Source: Physcomitrium patens (lineage: Eukaryota; Streptophyta; Bryopsida; Funariales; Funariaceae). From it: a DNA stretch of 64,000 nucleotides. The position numbers were made by a program, and so were the translations under genes. Numbering within the stretch: the first letter of the stretch is position 1; every line of letters begins with the position of its first letter. Positions 48,487-60,821 of the stretch are shown here, piece after piece. The stretch is from assembly GCF_000002425.4 (NCBI RefSeq), contig NC_037256.1:5985648-6049647 (forward strand). Direction: 5' to 3'. The notes below the pieces were generated by a model. It saw only the letters and a list, made by a program, of their open reading frames with translations, was not told the DNA's origin and ran no database searches.

Positions 48487-49374
48487 TTTCTTAAGATCCT
48501 GTTACCTACGCAGTTACAAACAGGTCGTAAGGGTTCCGCAAATAAATGATTACACAAACTGGAAATTAATTGCGAACCGAATCCTTCCACTTAGCAGCTG
48601 ATGAGTCAAGGAAGTCCCCATTTCCCAGCAGAATGAACATGTCAAAATCCACATAGAGAGATGGTTGAAAATTTTGTGCTTGAGGGATCGTGATAATAAA
48701 ATAAAAGTAAATACTGCCTTACCCTGTATACGGCGGCAAGATGTCCCAGAAGGTGAGCAAGCGATGTATTTCTTGAACTTACTTCAAACTCCTTGGCGTT
48801 GAAGGCATCAGAACCCGAAATCGCTAACGCAACCGATCCCAACCAGCTGCATACGTTTACGTATCAGATCCAACGATTACAGATGCGGCAACACTTGCCG
48901 AAACTAGATGACGTGCTCAAGCTTCAACCCCTTAGAACTAACCTCACCAGATCGACTCGTCAAACTCTAAATCTACAGACACCCCACCCCTAAAGCAAAT
49001 ACAATAGCCAAACCCCTCGCTCAGAAGCCGCAACTCGAATTCTTAGGAACGAAAATCCTTGACGGGACAACATAAGGAACTTACGATGAGGACGGGGGAG
49101 CACTTAGCGCGGCAATGATCAACAAATCCAGCGACTACACAGATCATAGGGGGGGGGGGGGGACAACGGCAAGGGAATAAACACTGATGTGAGCAAGGCA
49201 GGTGAGAGGTTGCGAAACGGCGGCAGAGTGATATGAGCTCGCACCAGTATCCAGGGCAGGAGTCAGGCTTGCCATATCCTTCGTTAATGAGCTAGAATCT
49301 AGATTACTTCTCGTAGGGGCAACGGTAACATAACGCGGCGTGTGAAGTGGGTTTGGCCGGGGACCTCATCATCC
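48487..49374. other. Upstream of the DUF1218 gene
   Basis: The first few hundred bases are the likely promoter and leader of the minus-strand DUF1218 gene. A minus-strand block near 48850-48780 ends at a good donor (GAA|GTAAGT) and reads LAISGSDAFNAKEFE, so an unrecognised exon is possible, but it has no start codon in frame and no clear partner. Confidence 0.3.
49149..49162 (+). repeat. G14 homopolymer
   Basis: Fourteen consecutive G on the plus strand lie in the GC-rich segment between the DUF1218 gene and the short acidic ORF. It may form a G-quadruplex or be a sequencing-sensitive site. Confidence 0.9.
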
Positions 49375-49470
49375 CTACGTGTGGACGAATGCTCCGCTCA
49401 GGATGAGCTCCTCGTCGTCGTCGGCGTCGAAATCGTTAGGTGGGTTGATCACCAAGGGAAGGTTCTCCAT
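49375..49470 (-). CDS. Short acidic ORF, possible first exon
   Basis: An ATG at 49470 opens a 31-residue frame ending in TAG at 49375-49377. It reads MENLPLVINPPNDFDADDDE and then LILSGAFVHT. The acidic run and the GC-rich, pyrimidine-tract-bearing region to its right (49640-49860, possible promoter for a minus-strand gene, with TATAAAC near 49835 on the plus strand) suggest a genuine start. The last codons (CACAC|GTAGGG) could be a splice donor, making this a first exon. Family not recognised; may be chance. Confidence 0.3.
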   Translation of the reverse strand: MENLPLVINPPNDFDADDDEELILSGAFVHT

Positions 49471-50886
49471 CTAGGGAATGGGTGAGAGGGAAGGTTTACT
49501 GGGTCAAGATTCTAAATCAGTCCCAAGTGCATGGAGCCGAGTTTTGATCGGATCTGACAGCGATTCCTAGATCTGAGGTCCACGTCCTGGTCCATAATAA
49601 GAATGTATCCACATGCTGGAGACCAACCCCACGCGTTCATTTGCTGTCCCGGTTTAGCTCACATATTCCGCAAGTCCAAGTGAATGCTCACCGCGCACTG
49701 TCCTCGGCACTTAGCCTTTCATAATAACCCACCAGTACAGTCTCTCTCTTAATACCCCTCCTTACTCATCCCCCTTTTCGATGCCTGCTCGGGATCGCTC
49801 TCTCATTTATGGATTCCAAACCGGCGCCCATTCGTATAAACAAGTGAAAACTCGCATCTAAACCGTATCCTTGTTATTAATGCAGTGGAAGATGAGAGTT
49901 ACAGTGTCAAATGATGCACTTGGTGTAAGGGCGTTTCTTATTCTAGTTTGTGAAACTGTTCAATGATGAGGCCTGCAAAGGAAGGCAGGTTAAAACAGAG
50001 AGGTTGGTGGAGAGTGGTTGGTTGTTCAAAATCCCATCTGTGGAATTTCTAACCTTGTCTAATGGATGCTAACACAGGGAAGAATTGTCTGTTGATGTTC
50101 AAAAAACATACAAAATTGAATGCTGAGGTTATTTATGCTTCGTTGGGCACTGTTTGTTATTCCCTATTGTGATTGATTTTAATTTTGGAACTAACAGTGC
50201 TGTTATGATGTTTCACTTCCATCACTTAGAAACATTACAGTTTAAGCAAAACACGTGAATTGCAAAAAATAGTTCATTTGGAAAGGAGTTTCGTGGAAAA
50301 TCAATAGTAACATTGTAAATTTTCATGAAAGATTTTTGTTTGTTTGTTTGTTTGTTTTTGTTTTATTTTATTTTATTTTATTTTGTTTTCTTTTTTTCAT
50401 TCTCTCTCAGCTTATCAATGTAATTGTATATCTCAAAAATTTTAATGACATGCAAATTAGAAAATTAGGAAGAAAAATCAAAGCTACATTCTATTCTGTC
50501 AAAAAAAAGTGAATCATGGAGCAGTGACCATAAACTATTTTATTATACTTTATTTTTAATGCTGAATAGTACTTTTGTACTTTAAAATGAGGTGGATTTG
50601 TTTTGAAATTTTATTATCCTTCAGATGTGAAGAATTTTCTACCTCGTCCTTTTCAATCTATCAAAAACTTTACAAAACTTGGCTGCATGCATTAAATATG
50701 TTTAAATTATTGGACATACGAAAGAAATGAAAGAATTTTACACTTCATGATATTTATTCTACACACAACTCTATTGTCTCACACTTTGACCCACATACTT
50801 TACAATAGAGCAATAAATTTAGCATTTAAAACTAATTAACCAAAATACTAATATGATTTCATTGGTAATTACTATCATCAATTTTG

Positions 50887-50919
<33 letters not shown>

Positions 50920-52150
50920 GTTTTTATGGATATACTGGGAGTTGCTGTTGCCACCACAATTTATGTTGCTATTACTACTACTTGCCATCCACCACATACC
51001 ACCATGTTTCTTGCTAATGCTATCACAAGTTGGCTTACCACAAGATTACTGATTGAACTTCAATATCCTAGATCATTTCTTGGTGCAAGATTAAAGTTTG
51101 GGGTTAGAACTCAAAAACAAACTTTTTAACAAGATATTTTTTTGGAGTTTACTACAGCTTGTGATAAATGGCAAGTTGTGGTGGCAATAGAGACTCTCTC
51201 AATATACACATTAAGTTAGAATCTGATAACGCTACAAAATAACACACAAACATGCCTATCAACGAAGTCTGCAAAAATGCACACTGAAGCATTCACTTTC
51301 TAGGAGTCAGAGGAATAGATTGTGACTGCAACCGCAAAAGGAAAAAAGTATAGCCTGAATGGGCTGTGAGACGGTCAAACGTGCAGTGCTTCGGGCACCC
51401 AACTCACTCACAACCCATTTTTCATTCGGTGGCCAGCGTAGACGTACGACCACCATGCAGCGCAGATGCAGCTTGTGAGTACACTACACTCGAAGAGCTC
51501 ACACTCAGAAGAAGTTTTTTGTTTATTGCTTTTTGTTTTGTTTTTATCTTTGTCTTTATTCACCGCTTACACGTCGTATGGTGGACTGAGCTAACGTTTC
51601 TCTGGGAGCCGAGGTACCCCGATAGAAAGCGAACACTGTAGCAGAGGATGGCGAGATGGGATTGTGCCAAAACATGGCAAGTCGCGACACGGTGACAGTG
51701 GGAGGGTGTGACGCATGATGCAGGTTACAGAGGGAGAGCTCCTCGAAGTGGCGATGAGTCACCACAAGAATGCCTCGCTGTTGAAGCGGCGCTTTGGGGC
51801 TGTGGCGTAGGGAGGAAAGTTAGAAATGGGTCCTCAGTAACCAAGGGTGAGGCGCTTCCACCACGAATTCAATTTGTGTTGTTGCAAGGAGCCTGGAGCC
51901 ATTTTTTCCCAGTGTGCCAAGTGAAACCCACTTTCCTCCTACTAATTCTCCTCGTGCTCCTGCACGGCGCATCGTCGTTTCCTTCGATTAGTACCCGATT
52001 CTGGGCTTACAAGGTTGTAAAGCCCATTAAAGATGGATATTCATTCGGTTGTCAAGCCCATTAAAGATGGATATTCATTCACATGCTGCGGCAGAGAAAA
52101 AGCTGCGGCTTTTCCTTCGCTTTCTTCGCATATATGTATATTAATATTTG
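49471..52150. other. GC-rich to mixed intergenic DNA of the second island
   Basis: 49471-49900 is GC-rich and promoter-like. From 49900 to 51240 the DNA is AT-rich with simple repeats: (TTTG)n(TTTTA)n at 50336-50386 and (TA)n at 50893-50919. 51260-52130 is GC-richer again, with an open frame to 52064 containing a signal-peptide-like run (reads FLLLILLVLLHGASS near 51930-51975), but no start context, domain or splice structure supports a gene. Confidence 0.4.
52021..52081 (+). repeat. 33-bp tandem duplication, two copies
   Basis: AAGCCCATTAAAGATGGATA and the next few bases occur at about 52021-52048 and again at about 52054-52081, with period about 33. Confidence 0.75.
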
Positions 52151-52930
52151 TTAGGATAATTGAATTGCTCTAAATTTTATGTGGGCAATATATGTAAATA
52201 ACAAGTCAATATTGATGTATTTCTCAAATCACCTTGTTATTTATACAAAGACAACTAAGTTCTGTAAAGCTTCTACAAGAGATTCAACTAGTTATAGAAC
52301 ATTCTAAAGTTTTGAAGTCTACTAGTTATAGAATATTCTAAAATTGTAAAAACTTCAAAAGTCTATCAAAAGTCTTTGATAGAATTTCAGAAGCTTATGG
52401 AAGAATTGAGATTTATAAAAGTTTGAGTTAAAAAAAACTTTAAAAAGATTCTAGAAAGTTCTTAGATTTTAAGTAATTTGCTTATTTATTTCTGTAAAAA
52501 ATTATAGATGTACTAAAAGAACTTTATTTGGTATATGCCATAATATTTATGTAATAGATATATTGGCTTATTTAATTATCCACTAAAATCATGCTTTCAT
52601 GATGTTAATAAATTCATTCTTATAACTTGGATTGTATTTAGATCCTTCAAATATTGTTAAAAAATTATATCTTAATTCTAAAGTTTAATGCTATAAATCT
52701 GAGTAGTGTAATAAAGGTTTAAATATCTTTTTAAAAATTTACATGTTAAATTTGCTCATGAAAGATTTATGCTTGATGTTTAAAAGGTCTTACTTTATTT
52801 TAGAGAAGTTAATATGATAATAAAAATTCTTAAAATTATTAAAATTGGTCCAAAATCTATAACAGAAAATTGCAAGTTAAAAATATTATAATATTATAGA
52901 GATGTTATAACTTAATAGACTAACATCTTT

Positions 52931-52961
<31 letters not shown>
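52151..52961. other. AT-rich spacer
   Basis: No gene. Several phrases such as TAGTTATAGAACATTCTAAAG (near 52284) and a near-copy (near 52322) form a short imperfect direct repeat; both contain GAA..TTC pairs. A (TA)n run ends at 52963. Confidence 0.4.
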
Positions 52962-52963
<2 letters not shown>

Positions 52964-52966
<3 letters not shown>

Positions 52967-53159
52967 AGTTGTTAAAGCCACACCCTAATGTTCTTAAAGC
53001 CACATCCTACATTGCCATCTCATGATTGATTTCATACATTCTCCATCTCTATATCTTATTTTATATTTTCCATTCCTAGTTTCCTATGCTTGTCCCTTGT
53101 TCCCTATCTTCCAAAATTAATCATTACATAGTTAGGAGGGTGTAGCTTCAACAACTTCA
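52964..53159. mobile_element. MITE, 196 bp, TA target site
   Basis: The left end GGGAGTTGTTAAAGCCACAC and the right end, read in reverse (TGAAGTTGTTGAAGCTACAC), form imperfect terminal inverted repeats of about 23 bp (about 19 matches). TA flanks both sides (52962-52963 and 53160-53161), and the left flank is a long (TA)n run. There is no coding capacity. Size, inverted repeats and TA duplication fit a Tc1/mariner-type MITE, though the GGGAG start is not the Stowaway consensus. Confidence 0.65.
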
Positions 53160-53319
53160 TAGATATATTTTCTCTCAAGAAAATTATATTTGAATTTATA
53201 AATTTTTTATTAGTATTTATATAATTTTTTATTTGAAATTTTGTAATTAATTTTGATTTTTTTAGAATAAAATGAACGTTCATTTTAGATGAAAAAAATA
53301 AAGAAGATTTTATGACTTC

Positions 53320-53359
<40 letters not shown>

Positions 53360-55449
53360 TAGCAAGTTTTTTTTCTACTTTTATAATCATTATTTATTTG
53401 ATTTATTTATTTACTTTACTATTTTACTATTTAAATATTTAATTTATTCGAAAAAATAAAATAAACATTAAAAATAAAATAAATCTTAAATTTAGAATAT
53501 TTTAATTACAACATGTATATTCAAAAACATCTAATTTTTTATATTTAAAATTATGAAGATGCATTATTGATGCATTTTAGATTTGGCCAACTAAAAATTA
53601 AAACTTCTTTTAAAGAAAGTTAAAATATTACATGTTATTTTGTTTAAAACTTATAATATAAAACCATTATAATTTAAATTTATATATAACAGTAGACTAT
53701 GTACTTTAACTTAATAAATTTGATATTTAAATTCATATCTATTATTTTAACTATTTTAAGTAAGTATAATGGTATATAATTATAAAAATAATTCTTTTCA
53801 TCTCAAATATTTTATTTTAATATAAAAAAATACTAAGTACCAATACTTTATTTACTTGTATGAAAAGATAATCTACTAAAATATAGTTTATTTATAAATA
53901 TAAATAATTTTTAATTTTGATTTTTTATATTTATATTTCTATTGCAAATTATGTTTATATACTAAATAATAACTGGAATATTTAGCGCCATAAATAACAC
54001 ATACTTAGATTTTTTATTTATTTATTTATTTATTTATTTATTTTTTATTTTTTGTATAATCATGTTTAAAACTTTATATTGTAAATTTTTTAGAAAAACT
54101 TTTATCTTTCTTCTTATTTCTTATAATAATGTAAGGTTATTATTTTTAAAAATTATTCCAAAGAATGATACAAATCATGTTTGCATATTATATCAAATGT
54201 CCACAAGAAGCCATGATGATGACAAGTCATGATCTTATATGTGTTCTTTTATTAATCCAAACTATTATAATCTTTTAATACTAAGTATGATGGCTTAGCC
54301 TAATCTATTTGCTTTATAATAGTATTATTATATTATGCATGATTAATCATAACATTACTATATGAAGTCTATAATTCTTCATTAAACTTGAATCTTTGGA
54401 CAATCAACACTTTGATTGACAATATTCTCGATTCATGAAAAAGATGATAATTTTTTTATTATTTTTTTTATATACTATAATTAATCCTTTTTATTACATA
54501 AGGTATTTAACCATTGCCAATATATATGCATTTTTTCAAAATATAATAGATAAAAATACTAAAATATATATAGTTTATTTTTAACATAGTTTTATAATTA
54601 ATATTCTTTTTTTAATTCTAAGATAAATAAATTAAAAGAGATAAAACTTAAATTACATGTTACACACTTATCTATTACAATCCTTATACATAATAACATG
54701 TCTTACTACCAATAATGGCTTTAAGAAAATCTATAGGTATATTTTGTTTTAAAATACTATAATTCGTTATATTTATGTTTGATAAAATAATTTTTTTGTT
54801 ATAGCTCTAATACAACTTTTTTCTTCTTATCAAGCCATCTTTGTATAAATAAAGACATAAAAAAAAATCAAGAAAACAAAGAATATAAGAAAAATTAGAT
54901 ATTAAATAAGAAATAAGACAACATTTTGGTTTTTTCTTAAAACTTATATTGGCAAGATTGAGGTACCCTTTGTCATGCTTTTTTAATATTATCCTTACTA
55001 CTAAGTCCTATCAAAGTATTTGGAAGAGTTTTTGATTTATCAAATAATTGAAAAGTTCTAAAAAGCTTTTAAAAAAAGGCTTGAGGACTAAATAATATTA
55101 TTGATGGTTAAAAAGTTTTTAAAAGAACATCTAAGGTTTGTAAGTACTTTTAAACAAAAAAGTAGATTCTAAAACTTTATAGAGTATCTTATAAGAATTT
55201 AGAGATTTTTAAAGAACTAAAAAAGTAATAGAATATTCTAAAAGATCTTAAAATATATCAAAATAATTTAAAATATTTGTAAAAATTTTGAATGTAAAAA
55301 GAAATAGATTCAAAAAAATCTATAAAAAATAGAATGAATAATAAGAAATTTTATTCACATCATTTTATCAAAATAAATAAAAATAATTTTAAATAAATTA
55401 TATATAAAAAAATTAATTTAATTATTTAAAATATATTAAAATAAAAAAT

Positions 55450-55485
<36 letters not shown>
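53160..55485. other. AT-rich spacer with microsatellites
   Basis: It contains (TA)n at 53325-53358, (TTTA)n at about 54012-54048 and (TA)n at about 55453-55485, the last being the target of element C. Near 55015-55260 GAA/TTC-rich phrases recur. No gene seen. Confidence 0.5.
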
Positions 55486-55487
<2 letters not shown>

Positions 55488-55504
55488 TTAGGGACATAGT
55501 CCTT

Positions 55505-55695
55505 AGAACCTTCTAGAGACAAGTTCATGAACCTTCTAGAGATAAGCTTCTAGAACCTTCTAGAAGCAAGTCTCTGGAACCTTCTAGAAGCTTCTTAGTT
55601 AGTAGAAGATGTTAGGGACATAGTCCTTAGAACCTTCTAGAGATAAGTTTCTGAAACCTTCTAGAAGCAAGTCTCTGGAACCTTCTAGAAGCTTC
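55505..55695 (+). promoter_or_regulatory. Heat-shock element array in the C 5' LTR
   Basis: The core CCTTCTAGA recurs seven times. Three sites have four perfect alternating arms at 2-nt spacing: TTCtaGAAccTTCtaGAA at 55548-55565, GAAccTTCtaGAAgcTTC at 55577-55594 and the same at 55678-55695, about 42 bp before the TATA box. This is the textbook binding site for trimeric heat-shock factors (nGAAnnTTCnnGAAn). The Arabidopsis copia ONSEN is known to be heat-activated through such LTR sites. Confidence 0.75.
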
Positions 55696-55747
55696 CTAGT
55701 TGGTAGAAGTTGCTTGAAAAACTTCCTAAATAGGAGTATATATTGGA

Positions 55748-55777
55748 ATCGAGGCTGAAGAGTTCTTCAGTCTCGAT
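55748..55777 (+). promoter_or_regulatory. Hairpin at the predicted transcript start of element C
   Basis: ATCGAGGCTGAAGA (55748-55761) pairs with TCTTCAGTCTCGAT (55764-55777), with one G-T wobble. The 3' arm begins about 27 nt after the TATA box and contains the self-primer AGTCTCGATAA (55769-55779). Confidence 0.75.
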
Positions 55778-55907
55778 AACACATCTCTTGGAGCTCTAGC
55801 TCACCTCTCTGGTATTGTTCTTGTATTCATCTGATTAATCTAGTTCTTGCCAGTTCTTCTTGAACTTCTTGGTAGATATCAAGTCTGTATTCTGTGTCCG
55901 TGACAGT

Positions 55908-55918
55908 TTGTCGAGACT
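55908..55918 (+). promoter_or_regulatory. Primer-binding site of element C, complementary to its own LTR
   Basis: TTGTCGAGACT starts 2 nt after the 5' LTR, the same offset as in element A. It is the exact reverse complement of AGTCTCGACAA at 61531-61541 in the 3' LTR, 32 nt from the first T of its TATATAT box (61499). The 5' LTR copy differs by one wobble-compatible base. This fits Tf1-type self-priming. A tRNA-iMet-like TATCAGAG sits further in, at 55933-55940. Confidence 0.65.
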
Positions 55919-58900
55919 TCACTCACCTCAGATATCAGAGTTAGTTTCTTCTTTGTTAGAGTGTGGATTACCCCTCTGCTTGGAAGTGTACTAGTACTTT
56001 AGAGGTTGCGGATTATCCTCCTCTAAACTGATACTTCTTTTGTTACAATATTGGAGTCTTATTCTTCTTGGAGAGAGTGGATTACCCCTTTTCTTGAAGT
56101 TCTTAAGGCATTTTAGAGGTTGCGGAGTACCCTCCTCTAAACCAATATTGTCTTCTTGTAGAGTCATTTCTGTCCTTCTCTTAGAATGGTCTCGAGCCAA
56201 GACATTAGTATGACGGAAAGTTCAGAGTCCAAGTTAGATGCTATCATGAATGCCCTCGCTACGTTATCGCAAAGAACTGCAGAGATTGAAGGAATCGTGG
56301 CAAGGCTTCATAATGATGGAGCATCTGTGATGGCACAATCTAGGTTGCACCAGCCTCAAACTTCTACACTTGGAGAAGCAGCTTAACCTCAGGTTCGACA
56401 AGCACCGCTGGTTCTATAACATAAAGAACCCCGAGTTAGCCTTCCGGACAAGTTCGATGGTACACGTTCCAAGTTTCGAGGATTCGTCAATCAAATCAGG
56501 TTGATAACAGTTTTACAGCCCGAACGCTATCCAACGGAGGAGTCACGTGTTGGGCTTGTTGGAACCTTACTTACAGGACAAGCTCTATCATGGTTTGCTC
56601 CTTTGTTTGAGAAACGATCGTCCATACTAAACAACTTTGAAACCTTTTTGGAGGCATTTACGGAAGCATTTGGTGAACACGACAAGGTTCAATGGGCTAC
56701 AACAAAGATCCGGTCACTACGACAAGGAATGCGTTCTACATCAGTCTATGCATCGAACTTCAGGCAATTAGCATGCGACATCAATTGGGACAAAGAAGCG
56801 TTGATGAGTCAATTCTATTGGGGTTTAAGGGACGATGTGAAGGATTTGCTGTTAACTCTTCCTGATCCGCAAACGCTCAACGAAGCTATTAGCCAAGCTG
56901 TGAAGTGCGATAATCGCCTATTCCAATGTCGCCAAGACCAACGTTCAAGACAACATACGGTTCGCCACACCCCAACTATGTCGACAAGCAGCGTGAATTC
57001 ACATTCAGAGGTAGAAGATATGCAAATTGATGCAGTACGTGTCAAATCTCTTACTCTAGAAGAAAAAAAGCGGCGTATGGAGGAAGGTCTATGCTTGTAT
57101 TGCGGCGAAGAAGGCCACAAAGTTGGAAACTGCCCCAAGAAGCAAAATCAACGTATTATCAAGACTAGGGGTGCGTTTATTCAGGAAAACAAGGATGCCC
57201 AGCCACAATAGGAACCGTGCGGCTGGACAGTGAAATATCCCAACAACATCTAGGTTCTTTTCTTTCCGCTCAACCTGCCCTTTGTTTTACAATCCCTTTG
57301 CTTATTGGCCCTCAGAAACTGAGAACCTTAGCATTATTAGATTCAGAAGTATCTGCTTGTTTCTTAGACGAAGAATTTGCAAAACGTCATAAGATCCCTT
57401 TAGTACAAAAATCCAAACTTGTCCACGTTGAGGTCATAGATGGACGACCTTTATTGTCTGGTAGTATCACCCATGAATCAGAACCTATAGAAGTGATGTT
57501 TAAGAACCATAGTAGTCATATTATTTTCAATATTATTAGAACCCCATCAAATCCTGTTATTCTTGGTCTTTCCTGGTTGGAAAAGCATAACCCATCCATA
57601 GATTGGAAGTTGCGGAAGATGACCTTTCCCACAAAACCACCCAAGAGTAAGCCTAGTAGAAAACCCCGAATAGAGAAATCCTTATTTATTGGAGCAAGAG
57701 CGTTTATAAGATTGTCTAAGAGAGGCACACCGTTTGTCATTTATGCGGCTCCAACTACCGGGGAGAAGATCTCGACAGCAAATATACCGGAGCAATATAA
57801 GGGTTTTAAAGACGTGTTTCAAAAGAAAAATGCCGACATGCTATCGGAATACAAACCATATGATTATGCCATAGACTTACAAGAAGGAGCACAATCGCCT
57901 TTTGGCCCAATCTACAATCTATCGCAGATGGAGTTGGCAGAGTTGCAGAAGTACATCGACGAGAATGTAGCCAAGAACTTCATCCGTCATTCAAAATCGT
58001 CAACTGGAGCACCCATCTTATTTGTGAAGAAGAAAGATGGCTCATTGTAGATGTGCGTGGACTATCGAGGCCTCATCAAGGTAACAAAGAAGAATCGTTA
58101 CCTGTTACCCTTGATTTCTGGTTTCTTAGAACAACTTGGACATACAAGGATCTTTACAAAAATTGATCTAAGGGGAGCTTACAACCTCGTACGAATCAAG
58201 GAAGGAGATGAGTGGAAGACAGCATTCCGTACAAGGTATGGCCATTTTGAATATAATGTCATGCCCTTTGGTCTTACCAACGCTCCAGCGGTCTTTCAAT
58301 ATATGATGAATGATATTTTCCGAGAGTACCTTGACGATTTTGTTGTCATCTATTTGGATGATATTTTGATATTCTCCAAAAAAAATGAAGAGCATGAAAA
58401 ACATGTTCGTTTGATATTGGAGAAACTACACGAGCGAGGACTATATGCCAAGTTGGAGAAGTGTTTATTTCACCAAATAGAGATGGAGTTTCTGGGATTC
58501 GTTGTGACTACGGAAGGCTTGAAGATGGACCCCAAGAAGGTGGAAGCAATCATGTCGTGAGAGGTTCCGAAGACGGTTAGAGACGTACAATGCTTCCTTG
58601 GTTTTGCTAACTTCTATCGGATCTTTATCAAGAATTAATCTCAAGTTGCTACTCCTCTCACTCGATTGACATGCAAGAATAAGCTAGAATGGGGACCTCT
58701 AGCAAAAAAGGCGTTTGAAAACGTGAAGACTGCATTTACTACGGCTCCAATCTTGGTACATCCAGACTTTACAAAGGCCTTTTATTTAGAAATTGATGCT
58801 TCGGATTTTGCTTTGGGAGCTGTACTTTCACAAATGGGAGAAGACAAGAAGCTCCATCCAGTTGCATTCTATTCTCGAAAGTTCTCTACTGCTGAAATCA

Positions 58901-60821
58901 ATTATGAGATCCACGATAAGGAACTTCTTGATATAGTGGATTCTTTCCAAGAATGGCGTCACTTTCTTGAAGGAGCTGCACATCCAATGACTGTATACAT
59001 AGATCACAAGAATTTGGAGTATTTCATGTCGGCTTGAGTTCTAAATTGACGTCAAGCTCGATGGAGTATGTTGCTATCTAAGTTCGATTTTATTATCACT
59101 TATCGACCTGGAAAGCAGCAAGGACTATCTGATGCCTTATCGAGGAGATCGTATCTTGTACCAAAGGTTGGAAAAGCAGCGTTTGATCAACAATGTACGA
59201 CATTGTTGAAGCTAGAGCAATTTCAACTTTGCGCTACTATTATGCCAATTGATGCTGACTTCCTGAATCCGGTACGTGTCGTAACCATTGAAGATTCAGT
59301 AGCCATTGATATTAAGCAGCGTGCCAATAACGACAAGTTCAAGGTGGAGGGAGATCTTTTATACTTTGAAGAGCGGTTGTATATTCCAAAAGGACCAGCA
59401 TGACTCTGAGTTCTTCAATCTCGCCACAATTTTCCAGCTGTGGAACATTTTGGATTCAACAAGACCTTGGAGTTTATTTCTCCAGATTTTTGGTGGCCTC
59501 AAATGTGGAAGGATGTGAAAGATTTTTTCCTCTCCTGTGATATCTGTTCAAGATCCAAGAATCCTCAACATCGCCCTTTTGGACTCCTACAGCCATTGTC
59601 GATTCCACATCGACCATGGTCTTCAATTTCCATGGACTTCATCACGGACTTGCCATCATCGAACTCATTTGACAGCATCTTTGTCATGGTAGATCGGCTT
59701 ACAAAAATGGCACACTTTGTTCTTTGCAAGAAGACATCGTTCAGTGAAGTCACAACAAGGCTCTTTTTCGATAATGTGTATCGATATCATGGACTACCAG
59801 ATGATATCATATCAGATCAAGGAACCTTGTTCGTATCAAAGTTTTGGAGATCTTTCTTTGAGATACTGAAGGTGGATATCAAGCTTTCTTCGGCTTTTCA
59901 TCCTGAAACTGATGGCCAAATGGAACGGGTGAACCAAGTCTTGGAACAATACTTACGATGTAGCATCAACTATCAGCAAGATGATTGGACCACATATCTG
60001 CCACTAGCCGAGTTTGCATATAACAACACCCTCCATGCGTCGACTCAATACACACCATTCTTTTCCAACTATGGGTATCATCGAAAGCTTGATTTATTGA
60101 GTCCATCAACAAATAACAATCCAGGAGCTGAAGGATTTGCGAAACAACTATCAGAGCTTCAAAATACGTTGAAGCTTCAATTACAATCCGCTCAAGAATC
60201 CTACAAGGCGTCTGCAGATAGATTTCAAAATCAAGTACCTACATTCGAAATTGGAGATAAAGCATGGCTTCTTCGACGGAATATCAAGACCAAGCGACCA
60301 TGTGATAAGTTGGACTATCGAAGATTGGGACCATTTATCATCCAAAAGCAAATCAATCCAGTGGCGTATCGTCTGGAATTACCAGTTTCTATGAAGGTAC
60401 ATCCAGTCTTTCATGTTTCTTTGTTGGAGCCTTATCGAGAGTTATCTTTTCCTGGAAGAGTGCAATGTCCGCCACCTAGTATTGAGATCGAGAACCACGA
60501 GGAATACGAGGTTGAAAAGGTGCTAGATTCTCGGCGAAGGAAGGGCAACTTGGAGTATCTTGTTCATTGGTGCGGCTACGACATTAATGAGCGAACGTGG
60601 GAGCCAGATGAAAATCACACCAATGCGCGGCAAAAGGTACAGGAGTTTCATCAACAACATCCTCATAAACCTAAGCCGGTTCGACAATAGCTTCTTTTTG
60701 AAGCTTGCTCACTTAAGAATATAAGAAAGGAGGAGAGCACCACCAAAATTCGTAGTTGATGTAGTTATTTTCTCCAAGATAAAATAGAATTTTTTCAGTA
60801 GCCATAGTTTGGTCTTCCGAT

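Larger units (their letters stand above)
55486..55905 (+). repeat. 5' LTR of element C
   Basis: It starts AGTTAGGGAC (TGTTAGGGAC in the 3' copy) and ends GTGTCCGTGACA. The U3 part is internally duplicated: GTTAGGGACATAGTCCTTAG occurs at 55487 and again at 55610, period about 123 bp. TATA box at 55737-55743. Confidence 0.9.

Noticed and set aside
50884-51129. ORF starting MYVYIYIYIYIY
   Set aside because: Its start is a translated TA microsatellite and the rest has no domain or conserved pattern.
51708-52064. ORF with a signal-peptide-like hydrophobic run
   Set aside because: No supported start codon or exon structure, and the downstream part is inside a 33-bp tandem duplication; kept only as a remark.
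55933-55940. TATCAGAG as the primer-binding site of element C
   Set aside because: It lies about 28 nt inside the LTR border; a primer site must abut U5, and a better self-complementary site does.
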